Positions 7,495-15,481 of a DNA stretch of 64,000 bases are shown one piece after another. Under the pieces are notes generated by a model. It had not been told where the DNA came from, ran no database searches, and saw nothing but the letters and a program-made list of their open reading frames with translations. The stretch is from the NCBI GenBank assembly GCA_019359095.1, contig JAHHHZ010000024.1:62001-126000 (forward strand), in the 5' to 3' direction. The DNA comes from Pleurocapsa minor HA4230-MV1. Lineage in GTDB: Bacteria > Cyanobacteriota > Cyanobacteriia > Cyanobacteriales > Xenococcaceae. The translations under genes were made by a program, and so were the position numbers. Positions within the stretch are counted from its first letter, which is position 1, and each line of letters starts with the position of its first letter.

Positions 7495-8156
7495 TGAAAT
7501 GGGCTTATATTCTCGCTGGCATCGCCTTATTTATCAAGATGATTGTTATTCCCAACCCCACAGCAGAATTAGCAGGAATATCCATCGTCGAATCCATCGT
7601 CGAAGATACTGGTGTCAGCAATGTCGTATCGGGAATTATTTTCCGCAACCGCCTTTATGACACAATCTTTGAAGTCGTAGTGTTTACGATCGCCATTTTA
7701 GGAGTCAAGTTTCTTCTGGCAAACGAAACACCCATAGAAACTGTGGTTCAATTTAGCGATCGCCCTTCGATGATTCTCGCACGCCTGGGGGCAACTATTG
7801 CTGCCCTGGTAAGTATTGAACTGGCAATTCGCGGACATCTTAGTCCTGGTGGTGGTTTTGCTGCGGGGGTAGCAGGAGGTACGGCGATCGGCTTGATTGC
7901 GATCACTTCATCTACTGAATGGATGGAAGGGATCTATGAAAAATATCATGCTGTTACCTGGGAGAAAATTTCGGTACTCATCTTCATTGTCTTGGCTGTC
8001 ATTACTTTGATTGGGTGGGAGTTACCCTATGGAGAATTAGGTTCATTGTTTAGCGGTGGTATTATTCCTCTGTTAAATATTTTAGTGGCAGTTAAAGTAG
8101 CATTAGGCTCTTGGGCAGCAATTTTACTTTTTACTCGCTATCGAGGATTACTTTAA
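7494..8156 (+). CDS. mrpB: Na+/H+ antiporter subunit B (MrpB/MnhB)
   Basis: The 220-residue protein ends in an MnhB domain with the signature HLSPGGGFAAGVAGGTAIGL (about residues 116-135), typical of MrpB and of the MrpA C-terminal region. The N-terminal 80 residues contain helices at about 2-15 and 55-75 and resemble MbhE, so the gene may combine an MbhE-like part with MnhB. It is the last gene of the cluster. A hairpin repeat and then a strong terminator (8359-8399) follow. Confidence 0.88.
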   Translation: MKWAYILAGIALFIKMIVIPNPTAELAGISIVESIVEDTGVSNVVSGIIFRNRLYDTIFEVVVFTIAILGVKFLLANETPIETVVQFSDRPSMILARLGATIAALVSIELAIRGHLSPGGGFAAGVAGGTAIGLIAITSSTEWMEGIYEKYHAVTWEKISVLIFIVLAVITLIGWELPYGELGSLFSGGIIPLLNILVAVKVALGSWAAILLFTRYRGLL

Positions 8157-8161
8157 CTAGC

Positions 8162-8225
8162 TATAAGCGCAGCGCGTAGCGCAGATCGTCGTAAGACGAC
8201 TGGGACGCGGTAGCGTCCGCAGCTA
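8162..8225. repeat. array of small hairpin repeats within AGCTATAAGC tracts
   Basis: Two AGCTATAAGC copies enclose about 52 nt made of short hairpins: GCGC..GCGC near the start, GTCGT-AAG-ACGAC, and GGACGC-GGTA-GCGTCC. The arrangement parallels 320-375. It lies just after the mrpB stop. The rest of 8226-8660 holds the terminator below and AT-rich leader DNA of speD. Confidence 0.6.
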
Positions 8226-8358
8226 TAAGCTCTAAGCTCTACCCCTGTTAAGATATTTTTATGTACTTTAATTCTTAATGTTAAAAACTTTGCCAAATGG
8301 TCTAATCCAATTGCTTATAGCTTGAAACCTCTAGCTTAAAGCTATAAATAATTATTCA

Positions 8359-8399
8359 CCTTGAGTAAGAATTCGTGCAGGATTACTCAAGGATTTTTT
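8359..8399 (+). terminator. rho-independent terminator of the mrp cluster
   Basis: CCTTGAGTAA (8359-8368) pairs perfectly with TTACTCAAGG (8383-8392), followed by A and six T. It lies about 200 bp after mrpB on the sense strand. Confidence 0.8.
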
Positions 8400-8679
8400 G
8401 TCTAAATATACTAATTTTCTTAATGTTGCTACTAGTAATGGCGATCGCCTTGAACCAAGAACCTTACTGATGAAGTGTTTGGGTCATTAAATCACCTGTG
8501 TCAGGAATGCATCTAACTAAAGACCTAATTAAGATAGAGCGGGTGTTGGTGCTAATTAAATTACTCAATTTTGTTAAAAACAAGACACTTTACACAAATA
8601 TCTAGCATAATAAATCTGGCAAGATTTTCATTGTAAACAATTCATTTAAGTACTAAGTTAATTGATAAAGGTTAAAAGA

Positions 8680-9060
8680 ATGGAACAAATGGGGACTCAT
8701 CTGGTCATAGACGCTTGGCAAGCACCGGCTGAATTACTCAACGATCCCGAAGCGATACGTGAAGCATTGATTGAAGCGATTACTGTGGGTAAGGCAACTT
8801 TGATTGACATGTGCGTTCATCAATTCAGTCCTCATGGTGTTACGGCTACGGCTACTCTGGCAGAGTCTCATATTGCAATTCATACCTGGCCAGAGCATGG
8901 TTATTTTGCTGCTGACTTGTTCTTTTGTGGCGCAGGTCAACCAGAAATGGCAGCAAAGGTTTTACAACGCGCGTTGAAAGCAAGACAGGTCAAAATCCAA
9001 GAATTGCAACGCGGTTTCATTCCAGCATCACTCAATACAATTTCATCTAGGGGAGGCTAG
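8680..9060 (+). CDS. speD: S-adenosylmethionine decarboxylase proenzyme
   Basis: The 126-residue protein is the short bacterial class 1B SpeD. The self-cleavage site is in LAESHIAIHTWPE: the Ser of ESH becomes the pyruvoyl cofactor after chain cleavage. The conserved GYFAADLFFCG block follows. The enzyme makes decarboxylated SAM, the aminopropyl donor for spermidine. I chose the ATG at 8680, preceded by AAAGG at 8667-8671, over the in-frame TTG at 8662; MEQMGTHLV fits the usual start of the family. The 500-bp upstream region carries repeats and a terminator. Confidence 0.96.
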   Translation: MEQMGTHLVIDAWQAPAELLNDPEAIREALIEAITVGKATLIDMCVHQFSPHGVTATATLAESHIAIHTWPEHGYFAADLFFCGAGQPEMAAKVLQRALKARQVKIQELQRGFIPASLNTISSRGG

Positions 9061-9140
9061 TACCATAAATAACCATGTCAAATTACCCAAAACAAAAATT
9101 AAAATTGACGACGAAGAAATATAAAATTATCCCCTAATTA

Positions 9141-9221
9141 ATTGAGCTAGATGTGGTTAAGCAGGGATAATGGGTTGTAAAGTGATCAAACTAGCCCTCC
9201 ACAATATTTATCTAGCTCAAT
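9141..9221 (+). promoter_or_regulatory. long-range inverted repeat ending at the start codon of the next gene
   Basis: ATTGAGCTAGAT (9141-9152) is perfectly complementary to ATCTAGCTCAAT (9210-9221), and the following GTGG can pair with CCAC at 9199-9202. The ATG of the next gene is at 9222. The leader could fold the initiation region into a stem. A regulatory role is inferred only. Confidence 0.45.
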
Positions 9222-9593
9222 ATGGCTAATATTTCTACCGATTTTGTCATCAAGCTAGCTCTTATCCTGGTTTTAAGTGTATTACCGTCCTTAGTCTATT
9301 TATTCGTATTTCAAAAAGCTAAGAAGCGGTGGCAAGCAAGGTTAAGACGCGCTCAAAACTTAAATGCTTATCACTATGGCTATCGAGATGGGCGAAATCG
9401 TGATTCTTATAGCTATAGTAATGATTCGTATCTGCAAGCAGATCGCCGTAGACCAGTAACAAAATATTTTATTGGTGACACTACCTGTATCAATAATGCT
9501 CACTCGCCCTATATCCGCTGTGCCATCAACCCTGAAGGCCCTTGTGACGAATGCGTTCATTATGAAAAGCATAACAATGACGAATGTGACTAA
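9222..9593 (+). CDS. DUF6464-type cyanobacterial protein with N-terminal membrane anchor
   Basis: This 123-residue protein starts with one hydrophobic helix (about residues 10-30) and a basic stretch (KKRWQARLRR). It then has a Tyr/Asn/Arg-rich linker and a Cys-containing end: TCINNAHSPYIRCAINPEGP, then CDECVHYE and a terminal C. The CxxN..SPY.RCA.NP.GPC..C pattern is conserved in a cyanobacterial family I recall as DUF6464. The four to five Cys could bind a metal. Function is unknown. It stands alone between speD and the permease gene, behind a leader stem. Confidence 0.75.
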   Translation: MANISTDFVIKLALILVLSVLPSLVYLFVFQKAKKRWQARLRRAQNLNAYHYGYRDGRNRDSYSYSNDSYLQADRRRPVTKYFIGDTTCINNAHSPYIRCAINPEGPCDECVHYEKHNNDECD

Positions 9594-9686
9594 ATAAATT
9601 TCCTGAAGCTCAAATTAATTTAGATGCCGTTTGAGGATAGTTAAGCTAATTTACAACCGAAAGCGATTACTCATTTCACAAGATTA

Positions 9687-10550
9687 ATGTCTGACTTCCT
9701 AGATCCCCAGCTTCTAATTAACGGCATAGCTATTGGTAGTATTCTTGCCTTAGCTGCTATTGGTTTAACTCTTACCTATGGCATCCTCAAGCTTTCTAAT
9801 TTCGCTCATGGTGACTTTATGACCTTGGGAGCTTATCTAACCTGGTTGGTCAATGATAGCGGGTTAAATATCTGGCTTTCCATGTTAATCGCAGCAGCAG
9901 GAACAATTGTTGCCATGTTGATTGCCGAATATTTGCTTTGGAAACCCATGCGCGATCGCCGTGCTAGTGATACTACCTTGATCATTATTTCCATCGGACT
10001 AGCTCTATTTTTACGCAATGGAATTTTGCTAATTTACGGTGGTAGTAATCAGCAATATCTCTTACCTGTAGTCCGCGCTTTGGAGTTTGGGGATTTGAGG
10101 ATTGCCTATTATCGCTTAGTTGTTGTGGGATTAGCGATCGCTGCGATCGTTGCTCTCCATCTGATCCTCAAAAACACTAAAATTGGCAAAGCCATGCGAG
10201 CCGTATCTGATAACATTGACTTGGCAAGGGTTTCAGGTATAAATGTTGAGCGCATTGTTTTATGGACTTGGGTGATTACAGGGACGCTAACCGCTTTTGC
10301 TGGGGCGATGTATGGTCTAATTGCCGTGGTGCGTCCTAATATGGGCTGGTTTCTAATTTTGCCTATGTTTGCTGCGGTAATTTTGGGGGGAATTGGTAAT
10401 GTCTATGGTGCGATCGCAGGAGCATTTATTATTGGTATTGCCCAAGAGTTAAGCGTCCCTCTATTGGGTTCGGAATACAAGCTAGGAGTTGCCTTAGCAA
10501 TTATGATCGTAATTCTTTTAGTACGCCCTCAAGGACTCTTTAAAAGGTAA
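9687..10550 (+). CDS. natD: branched-chain/neutral amino acid ABC transporter permease (LivH/NatD type)
   Basis: The 287-residue inner-membrane permease has about eight helices and LivH-family motifs: GIAIGSILALAAIGLTLTYG at residues 13-32, then LSNFAHGDFMTLGAY, MRAVSDNIDLARVSGIN (the EAA-like loop that contacts the ATPase) and GGIGNVYGAIAGAFIIG near the end. It closely fits the cyanobacterial N-I neutral amino acid system (NatD), whose genes are commonly scattered. No partner subunits lie nearby, which agrees with that pattern. The ATG at 9687 gives a full-length protein. Confidence 0.88.
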   Translation: MSDFLDPQLLINGIAIGSILALAAIGLTLTYGILKLSNFAHGDFMTLGAYLTWLVNDSGLNIWLSMLIAAAGTIVAMLIAEYLLWKPMRDRRASDTTLIIISIGLALFLRNGILLIYGGSNQQYLLPVVRALEFGDLRIAYYRLVVVGLAIAAIVALHLILKNTKIGKAMRAVSDNIDLARVSGINVERIVLWTWVITGTLTAFAGAMYGLIAVVRPNMGWFLILPMFAAVILGGIGNVYGAIAGAFIIGIAQELSVPLLGSEYKLGVALAIMIVILLVRPQGLFKR

Positions 10551-10559
10551 AGACTATTC

Positions 10560-10764
10560 GTGACAAGTTAAGGGACTACGATGTTTGTCAACTGGTTTTA
10601 AGCTATAAGCTCTAAGCTTTAAGTATTTAAGATATTGTCGAGCAACTTTTCCTGCTTAAAGGGTGATCGCCTATAAAATCAAACACATCGATATTTAGTT
10701 TTAGTTCATTAACATCACACCATCTGTAGTAGTTGACTAGCATCAGATTATCTTAACTTGTCAC
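10560..10764. mobile_element. MITE-like element with 13-bp perfect terminal inverted repeats
   Basis: GTGACAAGTTAAG (10560-10572) and its exact complement CTTAACTTGTCAC (10752-10764) bound a 205-bp stretch. After a 14-nt spacer on both sides the symmetry resumes with GTCAACTG on the left and GTCAACTA on the right (read inward), so the ends match over about 35 bp. It has no coding capacity. The interior holds AGCTATAAGC-type repeats. No target duplication is obvious. Confidence 0.6.
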
Positions 10765-10769
10765 CAATG

Positions 10770-10866
10770 CCCATTACCCATTACTCATTACTCATTACTC
10801 ATTACTCATTACTCATTACTCATTACTCATTACTCGTTACTCGTCGTTACCCATTACTCATTACTT
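10770..10866. repeat. heptamer tandem repeat, ATTACTC type
   Basis: About 13 near-perfect copies of a 7-bp unit (ATTACTC with CCCATTA and GTTACTC variants) directly follow the MITE-like element and precede the 3' end of ycf54. Such short tandemly repeated repetitive sequences are typical of some cyanobacteria. On the minus strand, the sense strand for ycf54, the unit reads GAGTAAT and contains stops in all frames. Confidence 0.9.
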
Positions 10867-10912
10867 CAATAAATTAATGTGTCTACTCAATTGAAAACTG
10901 CTGTAAGTGAAT

Positions 10913-11239
10913 CTAAGCAATTTCCAGGGTAGCTAATGGCTCAGGAATGCCTTCGGAAGGTGCTTCAAACTCTCCTGACAAGACGTATTCCAATCTTAAC
11001 TTCAACCAAGTAGCCAACTGCTTATTAGTGGTAACAACTGCTGCTGAAGGTTGGGGAATTGCTGTTTTTACCTCAGCCATTTCTGGTGCTGACAAAAAAG
11101 CAGGCTGCTTAATAAACCAAAAATCGATTTCCTGATTTCTTTCCTTATAATTACGAATTCTTTCTTCGATTACCTCTTCAAAAGGTTCTTCTTCCAATAA
11201 AAACTTTTGGCTAGCAGCAACATAATAGTAGGTAGTCAT
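10913..11239 (-). CDS. ycf54: Ycf54, Mg-protoporphyrin monomethyl ester cyclase factor
   Basis: The 108-residue protein starts MTTYYYVAASQKFLLEEEPF and contains IDFWFIKQPAFL, PQPSAAVVTTNKQLATWLKL and RLEYVL, all characteristic of Ycf54 (DUF2488). Ycf54 binds and stabilises the AcsF/CycI subunit of the oxygen-dependent cyclase that forms ring E of chlorophyll. I chose the ATG at 11239 because homologues begin at MTTYYY; an upstream in-frame ATG would add eight residues. The C-terminal extension after about residue 95 is short and acidic. Confidence 0.93.
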   Translation of the reverse strand: MTTYYYVAASQKFLLEEEPFEEVIEERIRNYKERNQEIDFWFIKQPAFLSAPEMAEVKTAIPQPSAAVVTTNKQLATWLKLRLEYVLSGEFEAPSEGIPEPLATLEIA

Positions 11240-11504
11240 AATCGATTTCGTAATGGTGAACAAGTATTTACTAAATTTTTGTGGATACTTTTACTTACTC
11301 TTAATAGCTGATGGCAACAGTTGTAACAACAGTCGTAAGTAGTGTGACCTATGTTTATTGTTTCATATTCAGGATATAAGACGGTAGGGAAACATTGCAA
11401 TAAATTAAGCCAACCGATCAAAGATAAAGATAATCACCTCACGGGGTGACAAAGCGAGCGAAGGCAAGATGAACAGTTAAAGATAACGGTGGGATGGTAA
11501 AAAA

Positions 11505-11534
11505 AGAGGGTCGAGATAATTGAGAAGACCCTCT
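11505..11534 (-). terminator. strong hairpin with T-tract on the minus strand
   Basis: AGAGGGTC (11505-11512) pairs with GACCCTCT (11527-11534). On the minus strand the stem is followed by a run of T (plus-strand A-run at 11499-11505). It would end transcripts coming from the remnant genes at 11.7-11.9 kb. The surrounding 11240-11500 stretch holds no convincing gene. Confidence 0.65.
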
Positions 11535-11544
11535 GATTAAAATT

Positions 11545-11740
11545 CGGGCGGTCAACATTCTGGGGAGACCCCAGAATTACGCCCTCAAAATGTTGCCTGA
11601 ATATTATCACAAATGTATTTCCCAAAGATTAACTCCTAGACAATATGCAACTCTAAGAATACTAATATTGCTCTTACAAAGCTACAGAAACATTCAGATA
11701 GAAAAACTAGCTGCTATCCTACCGATTCCCATCAAGTGCA
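11545..11740 (+). mobile_element. insertion-sequence remnant: left end and N-terminal transposase fragment
   Basis: From the ATG at 11590 the frame reads MLPEYYHKCISQRLTPRQYA and later IEKLAAILPIPI, matching the N-terminus of IS4-type transposases of cyanobacteria (LPEYY..L...Q...L.IL..LLQ....v.IE.LA..LPlPI). It breaks after about 50 residues where unrelated sequence begins, so the DDE core is absent. The preceding DNA has nested palindromes, including a perfect ATTCTGGGG/CCCCAGAAT stem at 11557-11577, as expected near an IS end. It is inactive. Confidence 0.65.
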
Positions 11741-11904
11741 GGAATATCGGAGTAGTCAATATCTTCATCCGCAAGAATTGCTAATTTAGCTTTTTGCTCT
11801 TCTGTAAGCTGCGTTTTGGTATCGAAAAACCCTAATTGGCAACCTTTTAAGGTTGAAAATTGGCAGAGAATACAAGCTCTTAATGCTTGCTTAGACGTTA
11901 TCAA
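11719..11904 (-). pseudogene. possible antitoxin remnant
   Basis: The 61-residue frame ends LADEDIDYSDIPALDG, which resembles the short acidic motif (D.IDtSDIPEL) near the N- or C-terminus of BrnA/CopG-like antitoxins. The first 30 residues (Cys-rich, QALRACILCQFSTLKGC) do not fit. It abuts the truncated transposase, so the gene was probably cut by that insertion. Identity is uncertain. No partner toxin is next to it. Confidence 0.3.
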
Positions 11905-12035
11905 TCGCTTTCCGTTTCTCTTTATTCGTGATTGAAATAATAGTACTATTCTAATCCTGATAAAAAATGACTATTCTTTTATAGAAAGCGATCGCTTTTC
12001 TAGGGCGATTGCTACTAATCAAAATGTCTGTTGCG

Positions 12036-12071
12036 ATCGCCTGTCAGAAAAATTATTAAGGAGATCGCATT
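12036..12071. repeat. direct repeat, left copy flanking the DUF2283/DUF4258 pair
   Basis: GATCGCCTGTCAGAAAAATT, then ATTAAGGAGATCGC, is repeated at 12844-12881 with three or four differences. The two copies lie about 800 bp apart and enclose the small gene pair. Confidence 0.75.
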
Positions 12072-12117
12072 ATCACCACATCAAACAAAAAAGCGATTAC
12101 GCGATCGCTCTAATTAC

Positions 12118-12339
12118 TTACTTTTTAGCTAATGCAATAGAATTAATTGGTAAAGCTTCTGCTTCGAGACGAGTTAGATCGACAACCTGACTAGCATGGT
12201 TTATGTCAATACCAACTAAATTACCCTCACTATCAAAGTCAAGTACAATGCTAGAAGAGACTTCCTGAGAGTCTGTGCTAGGTTTTTCATTCAAGCTAAT
12301 ATAAAGTGAGTCTGTTTCGGGATAGTAATTAAATTTCAT
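12118..12339 (-). CDS. DUF2283 protein, putative antitoxin-like partner
   Basis: The 73-residue protein has the DUF2283 pattern: MKFNYYPETDSLYISLNE at the start, and VLDFDSEGNLVGIDINHAS (about residues 33-51), forming a small beta-rich fold. DUF2283 genes commonly sit next to DUF4258 genes in a toxin-antitoxin-like arrangement; biochemical proof is not known to me. Its start lies 2 bp after the stop of the upstream DUF4258 gene, so the two are one transcript. Direct repeats flank the pair, which suggests a cassette. Confidence 0.85.
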   Translation of the reverse strand: MKFNYYPETDSLYISLNEKPSTDSQEVSSSIVLDFDSEGNLVGIDINHASQVVDLTRLEAEALPINSIALAKK

Positions 12340-12341
12340 AG

Positions 12342-12575
12342 TTATTGGTTCTTAAAATTTCGGTCTGGAAAAGCATTATGTATTGTTTCCCCATCTTCTA
12401 GGGTAACGACTCTAAGATATTTACTCAGTTCGGTAATGTATATCCAGTGACGAATTCGTCCATCGGTTTGTATTTCCTTTTTGACCAACTCTTTAATTGC
12501 TTTTTGACACCATTCTCGCTTGATATAAGGTCTTTTTACTAATACTTGCTCCTCAAAATAACGAGTTGTTTTCAA
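12342..12575 (-). CDS. DUF4258-type protein, putative toxin-like partner
   Basis: The 77-residue basic protein carries RIRHWIYITELSKYLRVVTL and ETIHNAFPDRNF, matching the DUF4258 / relaxed RelE-like pattern in which a beta sheet ends in ..N.F.DR.F. It is upstream of and nearly touching the DUF2283 gene. The toxin role is by analogy of gene order only. AT-rich, repeat-filled DNA surrounds the pair. Confidence 0.75.
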   Translation of the reverse strand: MKTTRYFEEQVLVKRPYIKREWCQKAIKELVKKEIQTDGRIRHWIYITELSKYLRVVTLEDGETIHNAFPDRNFKNQ

Positions 12576-12962
12576 AATAATTTTCCTTATTCCTTTGAAT
12601 TATCTATCTTATCTTCTTGCCGATCGCTTTCTGGGATTGGTTTATAAAAGGAATCGCTTTTGCGAGCGCCTTATCACTACATCAAATAAAAAAGCCCTAA
12701 AGGACATTATACCCTTGTGGTATAAACGATCGCCTTAACATCAATTCAAACAGAAAAGCGATCGCCTTATCACTACATCAAATAAAAAAGCCCTAAGTGT
12801 ATTAACTTTAATTATTAGAACTATACCGATTAATTAGTCAAAATGATCGCCTGTCAGGAAAATTATTAATGAGATCGCTTTAACATCAATTCAAATAAAA
12901 AAGCGATCGCATTTAGTAAGTGCGATCGCTTTAAAAACCTACTAAAGTTAAACTAGTTAAAG
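12576..12962. repeat. gene-free stretch built of interspersed short repeats
   Basis: At least four related units with the core TATCACTACATCAAATAAAA, or its variant AACATCAATTCAAATAAAA, followed by AAAGC, occur at about 12672, 12733, 12765 and 12882; a further one is at 12073. Several join at HIP1 octamers. A palindrome TTATACCC/GGTATAA interrupts one unit near 12708. The right copy of the cassette-flanking repeat is at 12844-12881. I see no gene. Confidence 0.7.
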
Positions 12963-14693
12963 TTAGTCGGAATAAGTATCTGTAATACCATTTACGGTAA
13001 CAGTTACAGTACCTTGACCAGTATTGCTTTCAGGGTCGCTTACTGTGTAAGTAAAGGTTTGTGGAGGAGTAGCCTGCTGTCCATTGTTAAGAAGATTTAA
13101 AGAAGCACTAGGTCTTGGATCGTATTTCAAAATATATTTTCCTTTACTACTATATTCTGACGAATTTGGGTTTAGAATAAGCTCAACTGTTGCACCCAAA
13201 GGAAGTGTAACTGGACTTCCAACACTAATTGCTGAACTACCAATTTTAGTTATAGTTAAATTTTCTTTGGCAGTATTAGGATCGCTATCATTTCCAAGAA
13301 CAAAAATCGATGTGGCAGTATTTTCATCTGTAGTAGCCGTATCATTTACAGCAACAGGATCGTCAGCAACACCATTAATGTTTACTGTTGCAGTAGCAGT
13401 GCTTGTACTCTTAGAATCGCTAACAGTATAAGTGAATTGCTCGGGATTCTGCCCAGTTTGACCTGGATTTAGTGATTCAAATTTACCGTTAGGATTATAA
13501 ATAATATCACCATTACTTTTAACTGTCAGTAATGCACCAGAGGCCATAGTAACCTGACGGCTAGTAGTCGAACTATCAAAAGTATATTCTGTACCTCCAA
13601 CATTAAACTTAGTTACTGTTAAAGCATCTCCTTCTGGATCGGTATCTCTACCATTATTGTTTGCAGGATTACCTCTAATCAAGTTATAAGTTCCTGTTGT
13701 ATCTTCATCTGTAGTAATCGTATCTGGTTGTGCAGAAGGAGATTCATTTGCCAAGGTGTCAGTTACCATAATTAAAGCAGCACTTTGAAGTACTAAATCA
13801 TCGTTGGTAGATACAGTCCCTGTGACTGAAGTTTGTCCAGGAGTTACATAACTAGAAACATTAAAAGTATCTAAATCTACGCCATAAGTAGTTGATAAAC
13901 CGAGAGTATTAATCGAAGAATTGAACTGGTTAGTAATTGGGTTCAGTAAATCGATTAAAGTATTATTATTGAACCCTAATTTTTCATTAACTCCACCTAG
14001 AGATGCATCGCCCTCCCAAAGTAACATTGTGAATTTGGCCACTGGGTTATTGGCAACTTGAATTCCACCAAGAGTATAGTTAACACTCTCATTTCTTGAT
14101 GCTTTAAAGCCTTCGTATAATTTAATAGTGTTTAATTTATCACGTGGGATAGAAGGATCTTCATAAATTACAATCAAAGACCATGCAGATAAAACAGCGC
14201 TAGATCCACAATAAGTTGAGGAAGTATTTACCGATAAATCTTTAAACTGATAACTGCCATTTCTTTTATTGGCAACCGCGCTTGTCACGTCTTTTACACC
14301 TTGGAAAAAACTATATGTTGAGTACGTATCTGTGTAAGTCTGATCTGCTGTTAATGATGTTCCATCTAAGGTTACTGTTCTATCTACAGTAGAACCTGAA
14401 CCACCCCAATAAAGATAGGCTTTTTTAACAGTTGCATTACTAGGGATTCCAGATAGTTGTGCTGTAGAAGTGGAATTTAAACTACACGGATTTATTGAAT
14501 CTGGATTGCTTCTTAATGTACCACCTGTAACTGTGTAGTTTACTTTACCTGAAAAAGTTTCTTTAGCACTAAGTGGTGTTCCTGCTGATGCGCTAGAAGC
14601 AATAAAGGCTTGACTTGCTGCTAAGAAGCTTGCCGTTAAAACACCTAAAAGAGTAGTTGAATTAAGTTTTTTAAGATTAATAAATTTAAGCAT
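12963..14693 (-). CDS. secreted surface protein with two Ig/cadherin-like repeats
   Basis: The 576-residue protein starts with a signal peptide (basic MLKFINLKKLN, hydrophobic core, cut near ASSASA). Residues about 40-320 form a beta-rich Thr/Ser domain containing KKAYLYWGGSGSTVDRTVTL, reminiscent of the DUF3344-type head of secreted adhesins. Residues 325-445 and 450-570 are two VCBS/cadherin-like Ig repeats (PDTITTDEDTTGTYNL, VNDTATTDENTATSIFVLGN, FTYTVSD). There is no anchor motif, so it is probably released or held non-covalently. The gene stands alone and is flanked by long non-coding DNA. The exact function is unknown. Confidence 0.8.
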   Translation of the reverse strand: MLKFINLKKLNSTTLLGVLTASFLAASQAFIASSASAGTPLSAKETFSGKVNYTVTGGTLRSNPDSINPCSLNSTSTAQLSGIPSNATVKKAYLYWGGSGSTVDRTVTLDGTSLTADQTYTDTYSTYSFFQGVKDVTSAVANKRNGSYQFKDLSVNTSSTYCGSSAVLSAWSLIVIYEDPSIPRDKLNTIKLYEGFKASRNESVNYTLGGIQVANNPVAKFTMLLWEGDASLGGVNEKLGFNNNTLIDLLNPITNQFNSSINTLGLSTTYGVDLDTFNVSSYVTPGQTSVTGTVSTNDDLVLQSAALIMVTDTLANESPSAQPDTITTDEDTTGTYNLIRGNPANNNGRDTDPEGDALTVTKFNVGGTEYTFDSSTTSRQVTMASGALLTVKSNGDIIYNPNGKFESLNPGQTGQNPEQFTYTVSDSKSTSTATATVNINGVADDPVAVNDTATTDENTATSIFVLGNDSDPNTAKENLTITKIGSSAISVGSPVTLPLGATVELILNPNSSEYSSKGKYILKYDPRPSASLNLLNNGQQATPPQTFTYTVSDPESNTGQGTVTVTVNGITDTYSD

Positions 14694-15164
14694 TTGAATT
14701 GAATTCCTTCGTTTCTAAATAAATAGTTTGTGTATTAGTTAATTTGAATGTTTTCTATGTTTGTCAGACTTTTTCTGCCAGTGAATCAACAATAACCGTG
14801 ATGAATAGGCAACGTAAACTCTTGAAAATACTGAACTTATTTAGCTTTTTATTGCAAAGCAATCATGTTTACTGATTGTCTTTGACGAATTTGCGATGAA
14901 GAAGGTTATAAAATGCAGAATGTAATGCTCAAAAAAAAGCGACCACACTTAAGGCGATCGCTTGTAATTAATAACTGTAATTATTATGTATTGGTTAGTT
15001 TTTATCTATAAATAATTAGGTTTATTTTCTAGATAAATATACGTAAAATCAAGTACGTTTGAATAGTTAAATATTTTGATTTGGGGAATTAGGGAATTGG
15101 GGGATTAGGGAGTAACCTGATTTAAAGTGATTATTCTTACTTGATATAAAATATTGAAATGACT

Positions 15165-15365
15165 ATAAATTGGTTTTTTTGTACTGAAAAAATAATTTAT
15201 TGACTGGCGATCGCCAAACGTGGTTTAATTGAAATTAAGATTTTCATAATGGGAACATTTGGAGCTATGTATCGAAGTCACCACTCCCATCATAAAAAAA
15301 TAATACCACAACAGCGATCGCTGAGTAAACTCAGAATTTTAAATATTTTTGCGTTGCTGATTTAG
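15165..15365. repeat. about 200-bp non-coding direct repeat, copy 1
   Basis: This segment runs from TTTTTTTGTACTGAAAAAAT through TTGACTGGCGATCGCCAAAC and GAAGTCACCACTCCCAT to GCGTTGCTGATTTAGG. It is repeated at 15482-15680 at roughly 90% identity by eye. No conserved ORF spans both copies. The remaining DNA between 14694 and 15756 is AT-rich, with a GGGAATTA tandem near 15085 and a possible hairpin at 14936-14965. Confidence 0.8.
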
Positions 15366-15481
15366 GAATAATAAAAATGAACTGTTGGTTGGTGAGCGCA
15401 TTATCCGTAGCTTTGCGATCGCCTATTCAGCATTAAGGATTGAAGGACAAAACAGAGCGCCCTACTAGGTTAAGAAAAATA

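Noticed and set aside
10770..10866. Regular repeats that could suggest a CRISPR array
   Set aside because: The period is 7 bp without unique spacers; it is a heptamer tract. The same holds for 17000-17066, 34061-34105, 58283-58324 and 62515-62570.
11434..11625. 63-codon minus-strand ORF over the IS end
   Set aside because: It spans two strong hairpins and a terminator, so coding is unlikely.
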